Assembly: GCA_028698695.1 (NCBI GenBank)
Contig: JAQVWB010000116.1
Coordinates: forward strand, 1-6,544
DNA: 6,544 nt
Origin: Syntrophomonadaceae bacterium
GTDB taxonomy: Bacteria; Bacillota; Syntrophomonadia; Syntrophomonadales; Syntrophomonadaceae
Direction: 5' to 3'
Shown: positions 1-4,659 of the stretch, in pieces
Position numbering within the stretch: position 1 is the stretch's first letter
Layout: every line of letters starts with the position of its first letter
The notes under the pieces: model-generated
Databases searched by the model: none
What the model was told of the DNA's origin: nothing
The model's input: only the letters and a program-made list of their open reading frames with translations
Made by a program: the position numbers and the translations under genes

Positions 1-279
1 CATACTACTGCAGCTATCACTATTAATGAAAATGCTGATCCGGATGTAGTGCATGATATGCTGATGAGACTGGCGGAAATGTACCCTTGGAATAATGCTG
101 GCGACCGCCATGGTGAAGGTAATTCGGCAGCGCATTTAAAGAGCAGTACCATTGGAAGTTCTGAGCTTATTCCGGTGCTTAACGGTCGGTTGTTGCTGGG
201 AACCTGGCAGGGAATATATTTCTGTGAATTTGACGGGCCGCGCCAGCGTAATTTTTATGTTAAAACACTGAAAGGTTAA
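1..279 (+). CDS. YjbQ/UPF0047 family protein, 3' part (5' end outside window)
   Basis: The reading frame is open from base 1 and ends at TAA 277-279, giving the last 92 residues of a protein whose family is usually about 130-140 residues long, so roughly the first third is missing. The family signatures are clear: an opening HTTAAITINEN stretch, EGNSAAHLKSS in the middle, then GSSELIPV, and GTWQGIYFCEFDGPR near the C-terminus. The family (TIGR00149/UPF0047, E. coli YjbQ) is a small soluble protein. Some databases name it 'secondary thiamine-phosphate synthase enzyme' because of weak thiamine-phosphate synthase activity, but its physiological role is not settled. An internal ATG at 49 lies in the same frame, but the conserved residues before it show that it is not the true start. 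The copA gene begins six bases after the stop, and its only ribosome binding site lies inside this gene's last codons, which suggests one transcript. Family assignment is strong; function is uncertain. Confidence 0.9.
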   Translation, partial: HTTAAITINENADPDVVHDMLMRLAEMYPWNNAGDRHGEGNSAAHLKSSTIGSSELIPVLNGRLLLGTWQGIYFCEFDGPRQRNFYVKTLKG

Positions 280-285
280 CGATAC

Positions 286-2682
286 ATGGAAAAAATAAAT
301 CTTAAAGTTGGCGGCATGAGTTGTGTTGCCTGTGCTGCGCGAATTGAGAAGGGTCTTAATAAAACTCCCGGAGTTGGAAAAGCTCAGGTTAATTTTGCGA
401 CGGAACAGTTAAGTTTGGCTTATGATCCGGAAGTGGTTGGATTGCCACAGATTATTGAACGCATTGAGAAGATTGGCTTTGAAGTACCGGAAGAAAAGTT
501 GGAGCTAAAGATTGACGGTATGTCATGTGCAGCCTGTGCTGCCCGCGTGGAAAAAGGCCTCAACCAGCTTCCGGGAGTGAAAGAGGCCAATGTAAATCTG
601 GCTGCTGAAACTGCGGTGATAAAATACTGGCCTGGTCAGTTATCCGTTCAGGATATTTTGCAAAAGGTGATCAAGACCGGCTACAGTCCACATTTATTAG
701 CCGATTTCAGTCACGATGAACTGGCTGAACATGAACAGACGGAATTAAGACGTAAGAAAATGATGTTGTATTTTTCAGCTCTGCTTTCAGTTCCATTTCT
801 GATAATAATGCTGGAACATTTTATGAATATATGTCTTCCTGTCTGGCTTACTTCCCCGCTTACGCAATTGGCACTGGCTTCGGCTGTACAATTTATAGCC
901 GGCAGCGGGTTCTATGTTGGTGCGTATAATGCTCTGCGGGGCGGCAGTGCAAATATGGATGTGCTGGTGGCATTGGGGACCAGTGCAGCCTACTTTTACA
1001 GTCTGGGAGTAATGCTGTTCATACCTGAACCGCATCTGTATTTTGAGGTTAGTGCCATATTGATTACTTTGATTTTGTTGGGTAAGTATCTGGAGAGCAT
1101 TGCCAAGGGGCGAACTTCAGATGCCATTAGAAAACTTATCGGACTCCAACCTAAAACTGCCCGCATCATAAGAGATGGACAGGAATTAGAAATACCGGTA
1201 GCAGAGGTACTGGTTGGCGATATTGCAGTTGTGAGGCCGGGTGAACGAATACCGGTTGACGGGGTGGTAATTGATGGATATTCGGCAGTTGATGAGTCTA
1301 TGCTGACCGGGGAGAGTATCCCGGTAGATAAGAATACGGGTGATGAGGTTACCGGTGCTACGGTGAACAAGTTTGGCGTATTAAAGGTAAGAACGGCTAA
1401 AGTTGGCAAAGATTCCGTATTGGCCCAGATAGTTAGAGTAGTTCAGGAGGCTCAGGGTAGCAAAGCGCCTATTCAGCGCATGGCAGATATTGTAGCCGGT
1501 TATTTTGTGCCTGCTGTTATAACTATTGCGTTATGCACTTTTGTCTGGTGGTATTGGTGGGGGGATACGGGTAATACTTCCCGGGCTTTATTAAATGCTG
1601 TGGCAGTGCTCGTAATTGCCTGTCCCTGTGCCATGGGTCTGGCTACTCCAACCTCAATAATGGTGGGTACCGGACGGGGGGCAGAACGAGGTATTCTTAT
1701 TCGTGGCGGCGAATATTTGGAACGTGCTCATGAAGTTGATACGGTAGTACTGGATAAAACCGGTACGATAACTAAGGGTGAACCGGAATTGACTGATATA
1801 TTTGCTCTGGGTGATTATCAGTCAAAAGAAAGTGAAATGCTGCAATTGACTGCTCAGGCGGAAAAATTATCTGAACATCCGGTTGCAGAGGCGGTGGTTC
1901 GGGGTGCAGTTGCCAGACTGGGTAAGATAGAGCCCCGGGAAGCAGACGGTTTTTCAGCAGTTGCCGGCAAGGGAATAATAGCTACTGTTGGTGGAAAAAA
2001 CATACTGGCAGGAAGCCGCAGCTTATTAAGTGAACATGGTATTGATACCAGCCGGGCGGAAATAGAGCTGCAAAAACTGCAGGCAGAGGGTAAAACCACG
2101 ATTCTGGTAGCAGTAGATAATCAATTGGCAGGATTGCTGGGCGTTGCTGATACTGTAAAAGAGCACTCAGCCGATGCTGTCAAAAAGCTGAACGATATGG
2201 GCCTGGAGGTTTGGATGTTAACTGGTGACAACGAAAAGACGGCCGCAGCTATTGCTGAACAGACAGGAATTAAGCATATCCTGGCGGAAGTACTGCCTGA
2301 ACATAAAGCGCAAAAAATTCAGGAACTGCGTGATGCCGGAAGGATTGTTGCCATGGTCGGCGACGGCATTAATGATGCACCGGCTCTGGCTACTGCTGAT
2401 CTAGGCATAGCTATGGGTACCGGGACTGATATTGCCATGGAAGCTGCAGCCATAACCCTGATGAGCGGGGATTTGCGTGATATAGCCACAGCCATGCGCT
2501 TGAGTCGGCTTACCATTCGCAATATCAAACAAAACCTGTTCTGGGCGTTTTTTTATAATACTATCGGTATACCTATAGCAGCGATGGGATTGCTGAATCC
2601 GGTCTGGGCCGGGGCTGCCATGGCTTTCAGCTCAGTTTCAGTAGTTACCAACGCCTTGCGCCTGAAACGAGTAGTGTTATAG
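286..2682 (+). CDS. copA: Copper-exporting P1B-type ATPase CopA
   Basis: A 798-residue membrane ATPase predicted to pump Cu(I) out of the cytoplasm. Two N-terminal heavy-metal-associated domains carry GMSCVAC (Cys13/Cys16) and GMSCAAC (Cys81/Cys84). Membrane segments lie near residues 159-176, 192-213, 224-244, 250-266, 406-424, 436-458, 747-764 and 772-790, the eight expected for P1B pumps. The actuator TGES is at 341-344. The transport motif CPC is at 446-448, the phosphorylation site DKTGT has Asp490, the nucleotide-binding HP is at 531-532, TGDN starts at 646 and GDGINDAP at 692-699. Helix 7 has YN (757-758) and helix 8 has Met779 with Ser782-Ser783, the pattern of the Cu(I)-specific P1B-1 group rather than Zn/Cd pumps. 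All catalytic residues are present and the length is normal for a two-domain CopA. The ATG at 286 is served by AAAGG (271-275), ten bases upstream within the preceding gene. No copper regulator (CsoR, CopY, CueR) or CopZ chaperone gene is visible in the window. Confidence 0.97.
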   Translation: MEKINLKVGGMSCVACAARIEKGLNKTPGVGKAQVNFATEQLSLAYDPEVVGLPQIIERIEKIGFEVPEEKLELKIDGMSCAACAARVEKGLNQLPGVKEANVNLAAETAVIKYWPGQLSVQDILQKVIKTGYSPHLLADFSHDELAEHEQTELRRKKMMLYFSALLSVPFLIIMLEHFMNICLPVWLTSPLTQLALASAVQFIAGSGFYVGAYNALRGGSANMDVLVALGTSAAYFYSLGVMLFIPEPHLYFEVSAILITLILLGKYLESIAKGRTSDAIRKLIGLQPKTARIIRDGQELEIPVAEVLVGDIAVVRPGERIPVDGVVIDGYSAVDESMLTGESIPVDKNTGDEVTGATVNKFGVLKVRTAKVGKDSVLAQIVRVVQEAQGSKAPIQRMADIVAGYFVPAVITIALCTFVWWYWWGDTGNTSRALLNAVAVLVIACPCAMGLATPTSIMVGTGRGAERGILIRGGEYLERAHEVDTVVLDKTGTITKGEPELTDIFALGDYQSKESEMLQLTAQAEKLSEHPVAEAVVRGAVARLGKIEPREADGFSAVAGKGIIATVGGKNILAGSRSLLSEHGIDTSRAEIELQKLQAEGKTTILVAVDNQLAGLLGVADTVKEHSADAVKKLNDMGLEVWMLTGDNEKTAAAIAEQTGIKHILAEVLPEHKAQKIQELRDAGRIVAMVGDGINDAPALATADLGIAMGTGTDIAMEAAAITLMSGDLRDIATAMRLSRLTIRNIKQNLFWAFFYNTIGIPIAAMGLLNPVWAGAAMAFSSVSVVTNALRLKRVVL

Positions 2683-2685
2683 CTG

Positions 2686-2691
2686 TATAAT
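2686..2691 (+). promoter_or_regulatory. Possible -10 element upstream of tcdA
   Basis: A perfect TATAAT lies four bases after the copA stop codon. No good -35 hexamer sits 16-18 bases upstream; the nearest candidate at 17-base spacing is TGAAAC (2663-2668), a poor match that lies inside the copA coding sequence. If used, transcription would start near 2698 and leave a leader of about 100 bases before tcdA. The gap between copA and tcdA (113 bases) makes a separate promoter plausible, but the assignment rests on one hexamer in A+T-rich DNA. Confidence 0.3.
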
Positions 2692-2742
2692 GCAGGATAG
2701 ATAATCAAAGATTTTATTAAACTCATTATTATTCTTCCTGCA
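2691..2742 (+). repeat. Interrupted inverted repeat after copA
   Basis: TGCAGGA (2691-2697) is the exact inverse complement of TCCTGCA (2736-2742). Inside them, ATAAT (2701-2705) pairs with ATTAT (2728-2732), separated from the outer stem by a symmetrical three-base internal loop. The result is a 7+5 bp hairpin with a 22-base apical loop directly after the copA stop. It is not followed by a clear run of T, only by moderately T-rich sequence, so a classical intrinsic terminator is not supported. It could be a transcript-end or processing structure for copA, or part of the tcdA leader. Confidence 0.35.
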
Positions 2743-2785
2743 ATAATTCAGTTTATTTCGTACAAAGCGCTCACTTTTAAGATTT

Positions 2786-2790
2786 GAGGT
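2786..2790 (+). promoter_or_regulatory. Ribosome binding site that decides the tcdA start
   Basis: GAGGT lies five bases before the ATG at 2796. The same reading frame can be extended four codons to a TTG at 2784, but that start would overlap this binding site and has no Shine-Dalgarno sequence of its own at a proper distance. ATG 2796 is therefore preferred. Confidence 0.75.
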
Positions 2791-2795
2791 TAAAT

Positions 2796-3545
2796 ATGGT
2801 ACATGAATTTTCCCGAACGGAAATGTTAATTGGTAAAGAAGCCTTGCAAAAACTGGCTGCCAGCCGCGTAGCAGTTTTTGGCATTGGTGGAGTGGGCAGT
2901 TTTGCAGTAGAAGCACTAATACGCTCCGGGGTGGGCAAATTGGTTCTGGTTGATGATGATAATATATGTGTGACCAATATCAACCGGCAGATTCATGCCT
3001 CACATAGAACAGTAGGTAAAGCTAAAGTTGAAGTAATGCGGGAGAGGATACTGGATATTAATCCCCACTCAGAAGTTGAGGTGTATCAGGAATTCTATAT
3101 GCCGGGACGGGCAGAGGAATTGCTGAGAACAGACTATGACTATGTAATAGATGCGGTTGATACTGTAACTGCCAAGATTGACCTGGTTGTAAACTGCCAA
3201 CAGCGCGGAATACCCATTATCAGCTGTATGGGCACCGGCAATAAACTTGACCCTTCGCGATTCGAAATCAGTGATATATATGCCACATCAGTTTGCCCGT
3301 TGGCGAAAGTCATGCGCAAAGAGTTGCGTAAAAGGGGAGTTGATGCTTTAAAGGTAGTATATTCAAAAGAGGAACCCCTGACCCCAATGGTAGATAATAT
3401 TATTGAATGTAATAATATTGCTACACAGTCAGAAGTATCTGTTCGCATGGAATCAGGTCGTCAGATACCCGGCAGTATTGCTTTCGTACCGTCAGCAGCT
3501 GGTTTGTTGTTAGCTGCGGAAGTGGTAAAAGATTTGATTAAATAA
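2796..3545 (+). CDS. tcdA: tRNA threonylcarbamoyladenosine dehydratase TcdA (E1-like, ThiF/MoeB fold)
   Basis: A 249-residue soluble enzyme of the ThiF/MoeB/E1-like superfamily. The TcdA (CsdL/YgdL) branch adenylates and dehydrates t6A at position 37 of ANN-decoding tRNAs to form cyclic ct6A. The N-terminus has the short FSRTEMLIG lead of this branch. The nucleotide-binding loop GIGGVGS is at 29-35, followed by LVDDDN (51-56) and NINRQIHA (61-68), with the conserved Asn, Arg and Gln that contact ATP. IDAVDT has the conserved Asp122. The C-terminal half has CPLAKVMRKELRKRGV from Cys167, and a small-residue helix (FVPSAAGLLLAAEVV) ends the protein. MoeB/ThiF-type proteins usually carry CxxC zinc pairs; I see none here, which fits TcdA. 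Length is normal. cysK follows 37 bases downstream on the same strand, so co-transcription is likely. Family assignment is strong; the exact substrate is inferred from homology. Confidence 0.92.
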   Translation: MVHEFSRTEMLIGKEALQKLAASRVAVFGIGGVGSFAVEALIRSGVGKLVLVDDDNICVTNINRQIHASHRTVGKAKVEVMRERILDINPHSEVEVYQEFYMPGRAEELLRTDYDYVIDAVDTVTAKIDLVVNCQQRGIPIISCMGTGNKLDPSRFEISDIYATSVCPLAKVMRKELRKRGVDALKVVYSKEEPLTPMVDNIIECNNIATQSEVSVRMESGRQIPGSIAFVPSAAGLLLAAEVVKDLIK

Positions 3546-3549
3546 CGAA

Positions 3550-3564
3550 TATTAAGGGTTAATA
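3550..3564 (+). repeat. Small A+T-rich dyad between tcdA and cysK
   Basis: TATTAA (3550-3555) and TTAATA (3559-3564) are inverse complements around a GGG centre. The dyad lies seven bases before the cysK Shine-Dalgarno sequence. It is too weak and lacks a following T run, so it is unlikely to be a terminator. It might be a binding site for a regulator of cysK, or chance in A+T-rich DNA. Confidence 0.2.
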
Positions 3565-3570
3565 ATTTGA

Positions 3571-3576
3571 GGAGGG
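3571..3576 (+). promoter_or_regulatory. Strong ribosome binding site for the GTG start of cysK
   Basis: GGAGGG lies six bases before GTG 3583. It is the strongest Shine-Dalgarno match in the window and supports the non-ATG start. No in-frame ATG lies nearby, and the conserved N-terminus (ASLTDLIGNTPLLEL) begins just after this GTG. Confidence 0.85.
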
Positions 3577-3582
3577 TTTATA

Positions 3583-4512
3583 GTGAGTAAAATTGCAGCC
3601 AGTCTTACTGATTTAATTGGCAATACTCCTTTACTGGAGCTGAACAAATATAATCAGCAGAACCGGTTGGGAGCCAGGATAATTGCCAAGCTGGAGTACT
3701 TTAATCCGGCTGGAAGTGTAAAGGACCGGGTTGGTTATTATATGATTGAAGATGCGGAAGCTAAAGGTTTATTAAGCCCGGGAACTACGATTATCGAATC
3801 AACCAGTGGCAATACCGGTATAGGTCTGGCTTTAGCAGCTGCAGCCAAAGGCTATCGTTTGATTATTACCATGCCGGATTCATTCAGTATCGAAAGGCGG
3901 ACTCTGCTAAAAGCTATGGGAGTGGAGTTGGTTCTAACTCCTGGTGAACTGGGAATGCCGGGGGCTATTGAAAAAGCTGAAGAGCTTGCCCGGGAGATTA
4001 ATCCTTCATTTATGCCCCGGCAGTTTAAGAATCCTGCCAATCCTGAGATTCACCGGCAAACCACTGCTGTAGAGATTTGGAATGATACTGACGGCGAAGT
4101 GGATATATTTGTTGCCGGTGTGGGTACTGGTGGAACCCTGACTGGAGTTGCAGAAGTGCTAAAGTCGAAGAAGCCGGAAGTTAAAGTGGTAGCGGTAGAA
4201 CCTTTTGATTCCCCGGTGTTATCGGGAGGAAAACCGGGAGCACATGGTCTGCAGGGAATTGGGGCCGGAATTATACCTGAAATTTTAAATATCAGTATAA
4301 TAGACGAAGTATTTCAGGTGAAAACCGAAGAAGCTTATGAAACGGTACGCCAACTGGCAAAAACCGAAGGTTTGCTCGTAGGTATATCTTCGGGGGCGGC
4401 CGTATTTGCTGCGGCGCAAATTGCCCAACGCTCTGAAAACCAGGGTAAAACCATAATAGTTTTGTTACCCGACAGCGGCGAACGCTATCTTTCTACCCCG
4501 ATATTTGAGTAA
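3583..4512 (+). CDS. cysK: Cysteine synthase A (O-acetylserine sulfhydrylase)
   Basis: A 309-residue, PLP-dependent cytoplasmic enzyme (fold type II, beta family) that makes L-cysteine from O-acetylserine and sulfide, the last step of sulfide assimilation. The N-terminus has the LIGNTPLLEL signature. NPAGSVKDR carries the PLP lysine, Lys47. The substrate-binding loop STSGNTG is at 73-79. The phosphate-binding glycine loop GTGGT is at 181-185. GGKPGAHGLQGIGAG is the usual CysK-type loop, with Ala where many homologues have Pro. GISSG (267-271) and PDSGERYLST near the C-terminus complete the set. All catalytic elements are present and the length is typical. Cystathionine beta-synthase and CysM are less likely because no CBS domains are present and the signatures fit CysK. 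No serine acetyltransferase (cysE) gene lies next to it here. It is probably co-transcribed with tcdA. Confidence 0.95.
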   Translation: MSKIAASLTDLIGNTPLLELNKYNQQNRLGARIIAKLEYFNPAGSVKDRVGYYMIEDAEAKGLLSPGTTIIESTSGNTGIGLALAAAAKGYRLIITMPDSFSIERRTLLKAMGVELVLTPGELGMPGAIEKAEELAREINPSFMPRQFKNPANPEIHRQTTAVEIWNDTDGEVDIFVAGVGTGGTLTGVAEVLKSKKPEVKVVAVEPFDSPVLSGGKPGAHGLQGIGAGIIPEILNISIIDEVFQVKTEEAYETVRQLAKTEGLLVGISSGAAVFAAAQIAQRSENQGKTIIVLLPDSGERYLSTPIFE

Positions 4513-4532
4513 GCAAAGGAGAATGAAAAACC

Positions 4533-4545
4533 CTGAATTATTCAG
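4533..4545 (+). repeat. Short perfect dyad after cysK
   Basis: CTGAA and TTCAG flank a TTA centre 20 bases after the cysK stop. The five-base stem is short and the following sequence (GCGAGTTACTTTAAT) is only mildly T-rich, so it is at best a weak terminator. Its position 20 bases before a TATAAT could equally suit an operator for the downstream kinase promoter. Confidence 0.25.
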
Positions 4546-4565
4546 CGAGTTACTTTAATAAAAGG

Positions 4566-4571
4566 TATAAT
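4566..4571 (+). promoter_or_regulatory. Candidate -10 element of the kinase gene promoter
   Basis: A perfect TATAAT lies in the 147-base gap between cysK and the sensor kinase. No consensus -35 is present at 17 bases; TTCAGC (4541-4546) is a partial match at 19-base spacing. Transcription would begin near 4578, at the left arm of the dyad described at 4577-4627. A separate promoter is sensible because the kinase differs from cysK in function and base composition. Confidence 0.4.
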
Positions 4572-4576
4572 AGTTC

Positions 4577-4644
4577 CATGTAGTAGAATTCGATATAAAC
4601 TATAAAAATCTGATTAACTTCTACATGCAAAGCTCTTATTCTAC
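4577..4644 (+). promoter_or_regulatory. Leader with two mutually exclusive pairings before the kinase
   Basis: CATGTAG (4577-4583) is the exact inverse complement of CTACATG (4621-4627). GTAGAAT (4583-4589) is the exact inverse complement of ATTCTAC (4638-4644), which ends one base before the AAAGGAG ribosome binding site. TTCTAC occurs twice as a direct repeat, at 4619-4624 and 4639-4644, twenty bases apart. The two stems cross, so they cannot both form as a simple hairpin. They could be alternative RNA folds of a regulated leader, or repeated DNA sites for a regulator near the start of transcription. No known riboswitch class was recognised. Arms of seven bases in A+T-rich DNA can arise by chance. 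Confidence 0.35.
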
Positions 4645-4659
4645 CAAAGGAGCATTACC

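Noticed and set aside
286..546. Two similar CxxC segments as a recent duplication within copA
   Set aside because: Two tandem HMA domains are the ordinary arrangement in many bacterial CopA proteins, and apart from the metal-binding core the two copies have diverged.
996..1409. 137-codon open frame on the - strand inside copA
   Set aside because: It lies wholly opposite the conserved CopA actuator region and its translation is low-complexity Ser/Thr/Pro-rich with no recognisable motif: a shadow of the real gene. The same holds for the other - strand frames in copA, tcdA and cysK.
2784..2795. TTG start four codons upstream for tcdA
   Set aside because: It would overlap the GAGGT ribosome binding site that serves ATG 2796, and it adds only four unconserved residues.
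4523..4558. Eleven-codon frame MKNPELFSELL after cysK with AAAGGAG just before it
   Set aside because: The spacing between AAAGGAG (4515-4521) and the ATG is only one base, too short for efficient initiation, and so short a peptide cannot be supported by sequence alone.
4533..4558. Intrinsic terminator after cysK
   Set aside because: The stem has only five pairs and no uninterrupted T run follows, so it is listed only as a weak dyad.
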